Assembly: GCF_022843985.1 (NCBI RefSeq) | Contig: NZ_JALHMP010000009.1 | Span: forward strand, 62,001-126,000 | Source of the DNA: Phreatobacter sp. | Lineage (GTDB): Bacteria; Pseudomonadota; Alphaproteobacteria; Rhizobiales; Phreatobacteraceae | Length of the DNA: 64,000 bases | Reading direction: 5' to 3' | Shown here: positions 45,096 through 53,384 of the stretch, piece by piece | Layout: the number at the start of each line of letters is the position of its first letter | Position numbering within the stretch: the stretch's first letter is position 1 | Translations under genes and position numbers: made by a program | The notes under the pieces: generated by a model | Seen by the model: only the letters and a program-made list of their open reading frames with translations | What the model was told of the DNA's origin: nothing | The model's database searches: none

Positions 45096-45123
45096 CCGCC
45101 CGGCCGCCGGAGGCGCCGGGCGG
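45096..45123. terminator. Hairpin between convergent lysR and terC
   Basis: CCGCCCGGC-N10-GCCGGGCGG, a perfect 9-base-pair GC-rich stem midway between the stop codons of the two convergent genes. There is no T-run; it could act in both directions. Confidence 0.45.
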
Positions 45124-45137
45124 AACTCATGACGGCC

Positions 45138-46136
45138 TCAGCTGTGACCCGCCGAACCCGGTGCCGCGTGCCCGCGGGTCTTCCAGAGCGAGAAGACCAC
45201 GCCGCCGCCGATCAGCGCCAGGGTGACGCCGAGCGAGATGGCCGGATCGAGCTTGCCGACGATCTGGTTCCAGAAGATCTTGCCGCCGATGAACACCAGA
45301 ACGATGGCGAGTGCATATTTCAGATATTCGAAGCGGTGGACCATGGCGGCGAGGGCGAAATAGAGCGCGCGCAGGCCGAGGATCGCCATGATGTTGGCGG
45401 TGAAGACGATGTAGGTGTCGGTGGTGATCGCGAAGATGGCGGGCACCGAGTCCACGGCGAAGACGAGGTCGGCGATATTGATGACGACCAGCGCCAGGAA
45501 CAGCGGCGTGGCGAAGCGCACCATCTTGCCGGTCACCGGGTCAGGCTGGGTGACGAAGAATCTGGAACCGTGCAACTCCTGGGTGATGCGCATGCGCTTC
45601 GACAAGAAGCGCACGACCGGGTTGGCAGAGACGTCCTGCTCGCTCTCGCCCATCATCAGCATCTTGATGCCGGTGGCGATGAGGAAAGCACCGAAGATGT
45701 AGAGCACCCACTCATACTGCTGCACCAGCGCCGCGCCGAGGGCGATCATGATGCCGCGCAGCACCAGCACGGCCAGGATGCCCCAGAGAAGGGCGCGGTA
45801 CTGATACTTTGCGGGGATGGCGAAATAGCCGAAGATGATCGATATGACGAAGACATTGTCGATCGACAGCGCCTTTTCCAGCGCATAGCCGGTGAAATAT
45901 TCAATGCCCGACTTGGAGCCCATCGACCACCAGATCCACGCGCCGAAGACGACGGCGATGGCGATGTAGAAGGCCGACAGGACGAGGCTTTCACTGACGC
46001 CCAGTTCCTTGTCTGTCTTGTGCAGAACGCCGAGGTCGAAGACCAGCAGGGCACCAACAAGCACGAGGAAGATCAGCCAGAGCCACGTGGGCTTGCCGAG
46101 AAAGTCGCTGGTCAGGAATGAGGCGAGCAGTTCCAT
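45138..46136 (-). CDS. TerC family metal exporter (Alx/YkoY-like)
   Basis: A 332-residue integral membrane protein of the TerC family, from MELLASFLTSDFLGKPTWLW. It has about nine membrane segments and the two family blocks FTGYALEKALSIDNVFVISI and DLVFAVDSVPAIFAITTDTY, whose acidic residues lie in the membrane. Relatives such as Alx and the Bacillus TerC proteins export manganese, in part to metallate secreted enzymes. Upstream lies a structured leader resembling the yybP-ykoY manganese riboswitch, which fits that role. The older annotation as a tellurium-resistance protein is not supported by context. Confidence 0.88.
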   Translation of the reverse strand: MELLASFLTSDFLGKPTWLWLIFLVLVGALLVFDLGVLHKTDKELGVSESLVLSAFYIAIAVVFGAWIWWSMGSKSGIEYFTGYALEKALSIDNVFVISIIFGYFAIPAKYQYRALLWGILAVLVLRGIMIALGAALVQQYEWVLYIFGAFLIATGIKMLMMGESEQDVSANPVVRFLSKRMRITQELHGSRFFVTQPDPVTGKMVRFATPLFLALVVINIADLVFAVDSVPAIFAITTDTYIVFTANIMAILGLRALYFALAAMVHRFEYLKYALAIVLVFIGGKIFWNQIVGKLDPAISLGVTLALIGGGVVFSLWKTRGHAAPGSAGHS

Positions 46137-46199
46137 GGTCAACCTTTGTTTGAGGCGCCGCGCGGCCACCCCCTTGATGGCCGGGACGTCGTCGATCTC

Positions 46200-46310
46200 T
46201 GCTGTCTTTCCTGGCTCCCCGCGCATCCCATCATATGGGGGCCGCGGCGAGCCAAACACCCTGACGACTGAGGCTCTCGTCCTCGCCGGCAGGCCTCGCT
46301 ACTGGGCATC
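46200..46310 (-). ncRNA. Candidate yybP-ykoY manganese riboswitch upstream of terC
   Basis: Read toward terC, the leader has, in order: AGTAGC (46303-46298), a hairpin closed by GAGGC/GCCTC, the strand TCGTCA (46267-46262), a long hairpin closed by TGGCTC (46254-46249) and GAGCCA (46217-46212) with more pairing inside (CC/GG, GCG/CGC, CCCAT/ATGGG), then GGAAAGAC (46211-46204). This order and the AGTAGC, TCGTCA and GxAAGAC elements match the aptamer as I know it; the flanking P1 pairing is weak. The end of the leader, about 64 bases, could hold the expression platform. Confidence 0.5.
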
Positions 46311-46533
46311 CGTCAGTTCATCTTCCGTGCCGCGTCCCGGTGGATGAGACGCTATGTGGCAACGGCAGTAGCGGAACGGAGGTCCTCGTTCCGCCGCACC
46401 GGCCGGGTCGGCCTCGGGGCGCCACCAAACGCCCTGCAAGCCTTCTGATTGTCCTTGTCATGATCCGACAACCCTGCCGGGTCGCCGGGCTGCAACCCGG
46501 GGCCGGGAGCGGCGGGAATATGGGCTTGAACCA

Positions 46534-46577
46534 TCATCGAAAAAAGCAGATTGTTTGCGCTGATTTCATCGAAAAAA
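46534..46577 (+). repeat. Direct repeat TCATCGAAAAAA upstream of nhaR
   Basis: TCATCGAAAAAA occurs at 46534-46545 and again at 46566-46577, 32 bases apart (about three helical turns), just in front of the nhaR start. It may be a binding site for NhaR or simply A-tract promoter DNA. Between 46311 and 46533, in the rest of this 464-base gap without genes, I see nothing else I can support. Confidence 0.35.
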
Positions 46578-46600
46578 ACTGCGAATGAAGGGGGCCATCG

Positions 46601-47494
46601 GTGCTCAATTACAAGCAGCTGAACTATTTCTGGCAGGTCGCCAGGGCCGGTAGCATCGCCAGGGCCGCCACCCAGCTGCGGCTCGCGCCGCAGACGATCA
46701 GCGCGCAGATCGCCACGCTGGAGGAGGCGCTGGGCGCCAAGCTGTTCCGGCGTGTCGGGCGCGGCCTCGAACTCACCGCGGCCGGCGACCTGACCCTGTC
46801 CTATGCCGACGAGATCTTCCAGATCGGGCGGGAGCTGGAGGCCAACCTGCGCAACCAGACCAACAGCAAGGATATCCTTTTCCGCGTCGGGGTGGCCGAC
46901 GTCGTGCCGAAGTCGATCGCCTATCGGCTGCTGGCGCCGGCGCTCGCCGGCGGGGCGCGCGTGCGCCTGATCTGCCGGGAAGACAAGCTGGACCGCCTGT
47001 TCACCGAAATCGCCACCCACAAGGTCGATCTGGTGATCGCCGACCGGCCGCTGCCCCATGCCCTCGGCGTCAAGGGGCAGAGCTACTCGCTCGGACGCAC
47101 GGCCCTGGCCTTCTTCGCGACGGCGGAGCTCGCGGCGCGCTACCAGCCGGGCTTCCCGCGCTCGCTGCACGGCGCGCCCATGCTGCTCCCGGGGGATGGC
47201 TCGACCATGCTGATGGGGCTGACGCGCTGGTTCAGCGACCACCAGATCGAGCCGCATATCGTCGGTGAATTTGACGACAGCGCGCTGATGAAGGCTTTCG
47301 GCAAGGCCGGCACCGGGATCTTCCCGGCGCCGGCCATCCTGGCGGAGGAGATCCGGGAACAGTTCTCGGCGTCGATGATCGGCCTCGCCGAGGGCATCTC
47401 GACCCAGTACTACGCCATCTCGGTCGAGCGGAAGCTGAGCCATCCCGGGGTTCTCGCCATCGGCGAGGCGGCGCGGGCCGAAGCGAACCGGTGA
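46601..47494 (+). CDS. nhaR: NhaR-type LysR transcriptional activator
   Basis: A 297-residue LysR regulator beginning at GTG. The N-terminus LNYKQLNYFWQVARAGSIAR followed by AATQLRLAPQTISAQIATLE matches NhaR, which in enterobacteria senses Na+ and activates the nhaA antiporter. The C-terminal effector domain is NhaR-like too (STMLMGLTRWF, DSALMKAFGKAGTGIFPAP). No nhaA lies in the window; the nearest transport gene is terC, divergent and 464 bases away. Whether it responds to sodium here is unknown. Confidence 0.88.
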   Translation: MLNYKQLNYFWQVARAGSIARAATQLRLAPQTISAQIATLEEALGAKLFRRVGRGLELTAAGDLTLSYADEIFQIGRELEANLRNQTNSKDILFRVGVADVVPKSIAYRLLAPALAGGARVRLICREDKLDRLFTEIATHKVDLVIADRPLPHALGVKGQSYSLGRTALAFFATAELAARYQPGFPRSLHGAPMLLPGDGSTMLMGLTRWFSDHQIEPHIVGEFDDSALMKAFGKAGTGIFPAPAILAEEIREQFSASMIGLAEGISTQYYAISVERKLSHPGVLAIGEAARAEANR

Positions 47495-47561
47495 GCCCTG
47501 TCACGCTCCCGCGCGGTTCTGCCTGGCGCGGAACCTATGCGCCCGGGGGCAACAGGTGGCG

Positions 47562-48875
47562 TCAATGCTCCCGCATGGACCGCGCCAGGGTGTCCCGCAG
47601 CGGGCCGATGAGATAGGTCAGCATCGTCCGCTCCCCGGTGATGATGATCACATCGGCCGGCATGCCGGGCACGATTTTGGCGGCCAACTCGGCGGGGATG
47701 TCGCTGCGCTCGATCGTCACCTTGGTCTGGTAGAAGGTTTCCCGGGTGCGCGCGTCCTCGACGGCGTCCGCCGAGACGGTCACCACCCTGCCGAAGATCG
47801 GGTCGGCCTTGCGGCTCGAGAAGGCGGGAAAGCGGATCTCGGCGCGTTGGCCCGTGGCAATGCTCTGGATGTTCAGGGGCGAGACCCGGGCTGTGAGCGT
47901 CAGGCGCTGCATCGGCGGGATGATCTCGGCAAGCGTCGCACCGGGCGCGATGACGGCGCCCGGAGTCGTCACCTGGACGTTGAGGACGATGCCGGCGCGC
48001 GGAGCACGCACGTCGATGCGCGTCAGGACCGCCTCGGCGACCTCGAGCTTTTCGCGCGTGTCGGCGATCCTGGCACGGATGTCGGTCAGGGCCTGGGTCT
48101 GCTCCTCCTGGGCCCGCTGGCGGATCTGCTGGATCTGCAGACGCGATTCCGAGATGACCTGATCAAGCCTTGCCAGATCCCCTTCGAGGCCGCCTGCCTC
48201 GCCATCGAGACGGGAGGCATCGCGTTCCAGCGCGCTGAACCGGTTGCGGGGGAAGAAGCCCCGCTCCATGACGGGACGGATCCGGTCGATCTCGGCCGTC
48301 AGGCTCTGTCGCTGGGTCGCCAGCGCTTCGAGCCGACGCCTGCGGCCATCGATATCGCGGGTCGTCTGCTCGATCCGCGTCTCCAGGATGCCAATCTGGT
48401 TCTGCAAAGAGTTGCGCCGTTCGGAGAGCAGGCGCTGTTGCTCGGACATGGCCTGGGCGAGGTAGGGCTGGCCGGCCTTGGCGAGGAGCTGCGGCGGGAA
48501 TGCGATGGGGCCGGAGCCTTCCCGCTCGGCCAGAATGCGCGCCTCCTGGACGAAGACCGCATCGAGCTGGCGGCTGAGGAGGTCAACATTGGCCTTGGCG
48601 TTGGTGGTGTCGAGCCGGAACAGAACCTGGCCTTCCTCGACCTGATCTGCCGCCTTGACGAGGATCTCCCGGACGATGCCGCCTTCCAGATGCTGCACGG
48701 GTTTGCGGTCGCCCTCGACCGCGATGCGCCCCGGAGCTACCGCCGCGCTGTCGAGGGGGGCGATCGCCGCCCAGGCTCCAAAGCCTCCGAACACGAGGAG
48801 GATGGCGCCAAAGGCGAGCCTGGAATAGCGGCGGTGATCGCAGGAGGCTTCGCATTCAAGGGTCTTGCCGCTCAT
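47562..48875 (-). CDS. Type I secretion membrane-fusion protein, HlyD/PrtE family
   Basis: A 437-residue adaptor linking an inner-membrane ABC exporter to an outer-membrane channel. It has a short cytoplasmic N-terminus, one membrane helix (LAFGAILLVFGGFGAWAAIA), the biotinyl-lipoyl start PGRIAVEGDRKPVQHLEGGI, a long coiled-coil hairpin and the second lipoyl half (VRAPRAGIVLNVQVTTPGA). The ATG at 48875 fits the family; the longer reading adds unrelated residues. Its upstream region carries a 15-base-pair palindrome. The likely partner exporter gene is at 51604, and the candidate substrate gene lies between. No TolC gene lies within this cluster. Confidence 0.92.
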   Translation of the reverse strand: MSGKTLECEASCDHRRYSRLAFGAILLVFGGFGAWAAIAPLDSAAVAPGRIAVEGDRKPVQHLEGGIVREILVKAADQVEEGQVLFRLDTTNAKANVDLLSRQLDAVFVQEARILAEREGSGPIAFPPQLLAKAGQPYLAQAMSEQQRLLSERRNSLQNQIGILETRIEQTTRDIDGRRRRLEALATQRQSLTAEIDRIRPVMERGFFPRNRFSALERDASRLDGEAGGLEGDLARLDQVISESRLQIQQIRQRAQEEQTQALTDIRARIADTREKLEVAEAVLTRIDVRAPRAGIVLNVQVTTPGAVIAPGATLAEIIPPMQRLTLTARVSPLNIQSIATGQRAEIRFPAFSSRKADPIFGRVVTVSADAVEDARTRETFYQTKVTIERSDIPAELAAKIVPGMPADVIIITGERTMLTYLIGPLRDTLARSMREH

Positions 48876-48935
48876 CAGTCTGTCCTTCCCCGCGCTCAGT
48901 CGGATGTTGCCCTGCAGGCTTAGCGTCGAAGCAGA

Positions 48936-48969
48936 GAGACCGGCTGTTCCAGAGGGAACAGCCGGTCTC
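48936..48969. promoter_or_regulatory. Long palindrome with core GCTGTTCC-N4-GGAACAGC upstream of hlyD
   Basis: Two perfect 15-base arms around AGAG; the inner arms read GGCTGTTCC and GGAACAGCC. It lies between the repeat-protein gene (stop at 49028) and hlyD (start 48875), centred 77 bases before hlyD. As a transcript it would form a stable hairpin, so it may end the repeat-protein message; but its core is shared with two other intergenic sites in the cluster, which favours a protein-binding role. Both may be true. Confidence 0.6.
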
Positions 48970-49027
48970 ATTCAGGCGCCAGGAGGACGAGGCGCCGTCT
49001 TGCGCGTGTGGTCAGGCCGCGCCCAAA

Positions 49028-51376
49028 TCAGAAGAGGTTGAACGAGATCTTCGGGGCATCGTCGCCGAAGTCCTTGTCGAACCCACCGAAGGTGGCGGGC
49101 GGGGGGCTGTCCTGCACCGGTGCACCCTTGGTGAAGGAGGTGGCGGCCGGCTTGGCGGCGACTGCGAAATCGTCGAAGTCGTCGAAGGAGGGGCCCTTCG
49201 GCTGCTTGTCGAAGATCTCCTTCGGCAGCTCTTCCTTCAGCTCGAAGAGCGGCTTTTCGACCTCGGATCCCCTGGCCTTGCCGATATCGGCGATCTTGCT
49301 GCCGGCCTGATCGTTGCCGACCAGGATGAAGCGCGAGTCGCTGCTGTCCTGCGAGCCCTTGCCTGCGGCTTTGGTGGCCTCATCGACCGCTTCCTTGGCG
49401 TCGTCGAAGAACGAGCCGATGAAGGAATTGCCCTTCTCGCCCTTCTCGGCGACGAGCGCCTGCCCGCCCGAAGAGCGGCCGGTGCTGACGACCGACAGGC
49501 TGTCGTCGATCTTGGCGTTTTCGGCAAAGCCTTCGCGGAAGGCGTCGATGATCTCGGCGCCGGCCTTGACCGCCGTCTCGCCAGCCTTGCCGAGGCCACC
49601 GGCCAGGCCCGCTCCGATGTCCGCGGCAATGCCGAGGCCGTCCTCGAGGCCCTGCCGGGCGTCATCGACCACCTTCGCCGCATCATTCGCGGCGCTCCGG
49701 GCGCCATCGACAATGGCCTCGCCCGTCTTCTCAAGCACCGCCTTGCCTGTCTTCACCGCCGCCTCGCCGGTCTCGCCGACCTGATCGATGACCGTCTGGC
49801 CCAGCCGTGCGGCATCGCCCGCCTTGTCGGCGACGAAGTCGACGACATCCTTCGTGGCCGCTTCAGCGGATTCCGCCGCCTCGGTGACGAGCTCGCCGGT
49901 CTTGGCAAAACCCGCGCCGAGCTTGTCGCCGGCCGATTGCAGGGTGTCGCCGATGATGGCTCCGACGTCGCGTGCGGTGTCGACGACCTCGGCGGTGTTG
50001 TCCACCACGACCTCGACGGCGTTTCCGGCGGCGTTTCCGATGCCGGTTCCCACGGCTTCGATGATCTCGGCGCCGGTCTCGATGGCGGTGGCGGCCTGCC
50101 GGCCGATGCCCTCGAGCGTGTTGCGGGCCACGTCGCCTGCCGTTTCGGCCGAGTTCCTGCCGGCGGTGACGATGCCGTCGATCACGCTGGTCGCGACCTC
50201 GACTGCCGTGTCCGCCGCATTCCCGACCGCGGTCTCGACGCCGTCCTTGACGTCGTTGAGATTCTTGCCGGCCACATCGAGCAGGTTCTGGCCGGTCTCG
50301 ATCACACCCTCGACATAGGCGCCACCCACCTTGCCGGCCGTCTCGACGGCATTGACCAGGTTGTCGGCCACGCCCTCCGCGGTGTTCTTGGCAACCTCGC
50401 CGATCCCTTCGAGGATCCGGCCGCCGACCTTGGCGGCACCGTCGGCGACCTCGCCGGCCGCCTCACCCAAGCCTTCGGCCGCATCCTTGCCGGCCTCGAC
50501 GACCCGTCCGGCGAAACGGCCGGCATCGGATAGGGCAGTTTCACCAGCCTCACGAACACCTTCGACGACCTTGCCGGTCTCCTCGGCGGCGTCACGCAGG
50601 ACCTGGCCCGCGCCCTTGCCGAAATCGACCGCGGCGTCCCTGGCGCCGTCGATGACCTTGCCGGTCTCCTCGGCGACGTCACGCAGGACCTGGCCCGCGC
50701 CCTTGCCGAAATCGATCGCGGCGTCCCTGGCGCCGTCGACGGCCTTGCCGGTCTCCTCGGCGGCGTCACGCAGGACCTGGCCCGCGCCCTTGCCGAAATC
50801 GACTGCGGCGTCCTTGGCACCGTCGACGACCTTCCCGGCCTCGGTGGCGACATCCTGGGCTCCGTCCTGGATGGCCTTGCCGACCGTCTCGACGACCTTG
50901 CCCGCAGCCTGGCCGGCTTCGTTGAGGCCGTTCTGGATAGCCTCGGCGCCCTCTTTCACGCCATCGGCACCCCTGCCGACCAGTCGGCCGGTGCCGACGA
51001 TGCCGTTGCCGATCGCTTCGACCGCGCTCTTGCCAGCGGCCTCGAAGCCCTGGGCGGCGCCCTCGGCGGTCCGGGTGATCGTGCCGCCGGGATCGCGGAC
51101 GAAGGCGTTGACGCCCTCGGTGACCGCCTGGCCGCCCTGCTGAACGGCGGAAGTGACGTTTCCGATGACTTCGCCGACGGCGCGCGAGGCGTCACGGGCG
51201 GTGTTGGTGACGGCTTCGCCCGCATCCTCGGCAGCACCGGTGACGCCGTCATACACGGCTCCCGCCGTCTCGGCGACAGCCTCGCCGAAATCCTCGACCG
51301 CTTCCTTGCCGCTTTCGACAATACCACCGACTGCCTCGGCTGCGTCCTCGAAGAAACCAAACAATCCGTTGCTCAT
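49028..51376 (-). CDS. Low-complexity amphipathic repeat protein, candidate type I secretion substrate
   Basis: A 782-residue protein starting MSNGLFGFFEDAAEAVGG, made almost wholly of Ala, Gly, Val, Glu, Asp, Lys and Thr. I see no Cys, Trp or His and no Met after the start. Residues about 10-690 repeat short amphipathic helical units (GxAVExAGxxxxxA), resembling LEA or apolipoprotein-like sequences; residues 181-267 hold three near-identical 29-residue copies. There is no signal peptide and no RTX nonapeptide. The last 60 residues are acidic and aromatic (FDDFDDFAV) and end DDAPKISFNLF, like uncleaved type I secretion signals. It is flanked by the fusion protein and the ABC exporter genes. 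Function unknown; export is inferred. Confidence 0.75.
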   Translation of the reverse strand: MSNGLFGFFEDAAEAVGGIVESGKEAVEDFGEAVAETAGAVYDGVTGAAEDAGEAVTNTARDASRAVGEVIGNVTSAVQQGGQAVTEGVNAFVRDPGGTITRTAEGAAQGFEAAGKSAVEAIGNGIVGTGRLVGRGADGVKEGAEAIQNGLNEAGQAAGKVVETVGKAIQDGAQDVATEAGKVVDGAKDAAVDFGKGAGQVLRDAAEETGKAVDGARDAAIDFGKGAGQVLRDVAEETGKVIDGARDAAVDFGKGAGQVLRDAAEETGKVVEGVREAGETALSDAGRFAGRVVEAGKDAAEGLGEAAGEVADGAAKVGGRILEGIGEVAKNTAEGVADNLVNAVETAGKVGGAYVEGVIETGQNLLDVAGKNLNDVKDGVETAVGNAADTAVEVATSVIDGIVTAGRNSAETAGDVARNTLEGIGRQAATAIETGAEIIEAVGTGIGNAAGNAVEVVVDNTAEVVDTARDVGAIIGDTLQSAGDKLGAGFAKTGELVTEAAESAEAATKDVVDFVADKAGDAARLGQTVIDQVGETGEAAVKTGKAVLEKTGEAIVDGARSAANDAAKVVDDARQGLEDGLGIAADIGAGLAGGLGKAGETAVKAGAEIIDAFREGFAENAKIDDSLSVVSTGRSSGGQALVAEKGEKGNSFIGSFFDDAKEAVDEATKAAGKGSQDSSDSRFILVGNDQAGSKIADIGKARGSEVEKPLFELKEELPKEIFDKQPKGPSFDDFDDFAVAAKPAATSFTKGAPVQDSPPPATFGGFDKDFGDDAPKISFNLF
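50576..50836 (-). repeat. Three tandem 87-base (29-residue) repeats inside the repeat protein
   Basis: Three consecutive in-frame copies encode variants of GKxVDGAxDAA followed by DFGKGAGQVLRD and xAEET. The nucleotide copies are nearly identical, whereas the rest of the gene is only loosely repetitive, suggesting recent duplication and possible copy-number variation between strains. Confidence 0.85.
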
Positions 51377-51493
51377 GACCCGCTCCATCTGGGTGTTGAA
51401 GGCCGCTCCGGGCCTTCGGGGTTTCGATCCATCGCAGGGGCCGTTCGTCTCGGCGCCTCGATGTCCCAACCTTGGCCCCGGGCGGTGGCGGGC

Positions 51494-51513
51494 GCTGTTC
51501 CCGGCGGAACAGC
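51494..51513. promoter_or_regulatory. Palindrome GCTGTTCC-N4-GGAACAGC between repeat-protein and exporter genes
   Basis: A perfect 8-base inverted repeat with a CGGC spacer, in the divergent region between the repeat-protein gene (start 51376) and the exporter gene (start 51604). The core equals that of the palindrome upstream of hlyD and nearly equals the one upstream of fecR. The TGTTC-N6-GAACA layout is that of Crp/Fnr-family sites. Confidence 0.65.
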
Positions 51514-51559
51514 CTCAAATTTTTCGGCAGGACAGATTGATGGGGCGCGACAGGCAAGG

Positions 51560-51589
51560 TTGCGACGGCCAGATTGGCTCCGCTAGAAA
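51560..51589 (+). promoter_or_regulatory. Possible promoter of the exporter gene
   Basis: TTGCGA, an 18-base spacer and TAGAAA, 15-44 bases before the ATG of the exporter gene and downstream of the palindrome at 51494. If right, the palindrome would be centred roughly 90 bases upstream of the transcript start, a position used by CRP activators. Weak evidence. Confidence 0.3.
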
Positions 51590-51603
51590 GGGACTTGAGA
51601 CCG

Positions 51604-53346
51604 ATGGCACAGGCGATGGACGAGGCTCGGAGCCAGAAACCGATCGATCCCCTCAAGGTCGCCATCCGCGCCTGTCTGCCGGGGACGTTCGCCGCGGTCA
51701 TCATCAGCATGTTCATCAACGCGACCATGCTGGCGATGCCGATCTACTCGATGCAGATCTATGACCGCGTCCTTGCGAGCCGCAACGAGACGACGCTCCT
51801 CCTGCTGACGCTCATCGTCCTCATCTTCCTGGTGCTCTACGGCATCCTGGAATATGCCCGCTCGGGCGTGCTGGTGCGCTCGTCTGTCGCCTTCGAACGC
51901 GTCCTCCGCCGTCCTCTCTTCGATGCCATGATGCGCGCCGAACTCGATCCCGAGCGGCGCCAGGGGCAGCAGCTCATTCGCGATGCCGAGGCCATCCGCG
52001 ATTCCCTGGCCAGCGGCACGGTGGCGATCATCTGCGATCTGCCGTGGACGCCGCTCTTCGTCCTGCTCTGCTACTTCATGCATCCGGTGCTCGGCATGAT
52101 CGCGCTGGTCGGCGCTGTCGTCCTCTTCGCGCTGGCCGTCCTCACCGAGATCCTGACGAAGCGCGGCGTCGACCAGTCCTCCCGTCTGTCGAACGATGCC
52201 TCGACCTTCGCGGCCTCGGCGCTGCGCAACGGCGAGGTCGTCCGCGGGCTCGGCATGGGCGATACGGTGCTGGAGCGCTGGAGCGGCCAGCAAAGCGCGG
52301 CGGTGGCCGCCAATGTCGCCTCGGCCGAGCTGACCGCCGCGCTCGTCGCCATGTCGAAATTCGCCCGCATCGCGGTCCAGACCGGCGTCCTCGCCGCCGG
52401 GGCCTGGCTTGCCATCGAGAAGCAGATTTCGCCCGGGGCGATGATGGCCGCTTCGATCATCATCGGCCGCGCCCTGGCGCCGGTGGAGCAGATCGTCGGC
52501 CAGTGGAAGCGGATCGTCGGGTGCCGCAGCGCCTATCGCCGGCTTCGCCACCTGATGAACGAGTTTCCGCAGAAGGCGGCGCCGGTCAGCCTTCCCGTGC
52601 CGCAGGGCCAGATCGAGGTCGAGAATGTCGCCATCGTTCCTCCCGCTGCCGCGAAGCCTTCCGTGCGCGGGGTCTCCTTCAGTGTTCAGCCCGGCGAGAG
52701 CGTGGCGATCGTCGGCTCCTCGGGCAGCGGCAAGTCGAGCCTGGCGCGGGCCCTGGCCGGTGTCTGGGAACTGCGCGCCGGGGAAATCCGCATCGATGGC
52801 GCGGCCTTGAACCAGTGGGACCGCAACAAGCTCGGCAAGAGTGTCGGCTATCTGCCGCAGGACGTGGAGCTCTTCGCCGGGACGGTCGCCGACAACATCG
52901 CCCGTCTTGCCGATGTCGACAGCCGTGCGGTCGTCGCCGCCGCCAAGGCCGCCGGCGCCCATGACGTCATCCTGCGCCTGCCGCAGGGCTATGACACGCC
53001 GATCGGGGAGGGCGGCCTGGCGCTGTCCGGCGGCATGCGCCAGCGGGTCGGCCTTGCCCGCGCCCTCTACGGCGATCCGCGCCTCATCGTTCTCGACGAG
53101 CCCAATTCCAATCTCGACGAGGAGGGCGAGCGTGCCCTCGGTCAGGCCATTGCCGCGATGAAGGAAGCCGGCCGCACGGTGGTCGTCGTCACCCACCGCC
53201 CGCAGCTGCTCGCCTATGTCGACAAGGTGCTGGTGATGTCCTTCGGGACCGCACTCGCCTTCGGCGACCGGGACGATGTCATCGCCCGGATGCGCGGCAA
53301 CAAGGTTGCAGCTGTCCAGTCCCCACGTACGAGCTCTGCGGCCTGA
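51604..53346 (+). CDS. Type I secretion ABC exporter (PrtD/HlyB-like permease-ATPase)
   Basis: A 580-residue fused permease and ATPase. Six membrane helices occupy the first 300 residues (FAAVIISMFINATMLAMPIY marks the first of the PrtD type), then comes the nucleotide domain with Walker A GSSGSGKSS, signature LSGGMRQRVGLARAL and Walker B LIVLDEPNSNLD. It lacks an N-terminal C39 peptidase-like domain. The start at 51604 is MAQAMDEARSQKPID; an ATG ten codons upstream is possible. It is divergent from its candidate substrate gene and followed after 38 bases by the OmpA-like gene. Confidence 0.93.
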   Translation: MAQAMDEARSQKPIDPLKVAIRACLPGTFAAVIISMFINATMLAMPIYSMQIYDRVLASRNETTLLLLTLIVLIFLVLYGILEYARSGVLVRSSVAFERVLRRPLFDAMMRAELDPERRQGQQLIRDAEAIRDSLASGTVAIICDLPWTPLFVLLCYFMHPVLGMIALVGAVVLFALAVLTEILTKRGVDQSSRLSNDASTFAASALRNGEVVRGLGMGDTVLERWSGQQSAAVAANVASAELTAALVAMSKFARIAVQTGVLAAGAWLAIEKQISPGAMMAASIIIGRALAPVEQIVGQWKRIVGCRSAYRRLRHLMNEFPQKAAPVSLPVPQGQIEVENVAIVPPAAAKPSVRGVSFSVQPGESVAIVGSSGSGKSSLARALAGVWELRAGEIRIDGAALNQWDRNKLGKSVGYLPQDVELFAGTVADNIARLADVDSRAVVAAAKAAGAHDVILRLPQGYDTPIGEGGLALSGGMRQRVGLARALYGDPRLIVLDEPNSNLDEEGERALGQAIAAMKEAGRTVVVVTHRPQLLAYVDKVLVMSFGTALAFGDRDDVIARMRGNKVAAVQSPRTSSAA

Positions 53347-53384
53347 GAGCTTATGCGCCACCCATTCCCATGCGAGGATACGCC

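Noticed and set aside
45138..46136. Tellurite resistance determinant
   Set aside because: TerC-family membership alone does not show tellurite resistance; no terZABDE genes are present and the leader points to manganese.
49028..51376. RTX adhesin or toxin
   Set aside because: No GGxGxDxLx nonapeptides are present anywhere in the protein; the repeats are amphipathic helical units.
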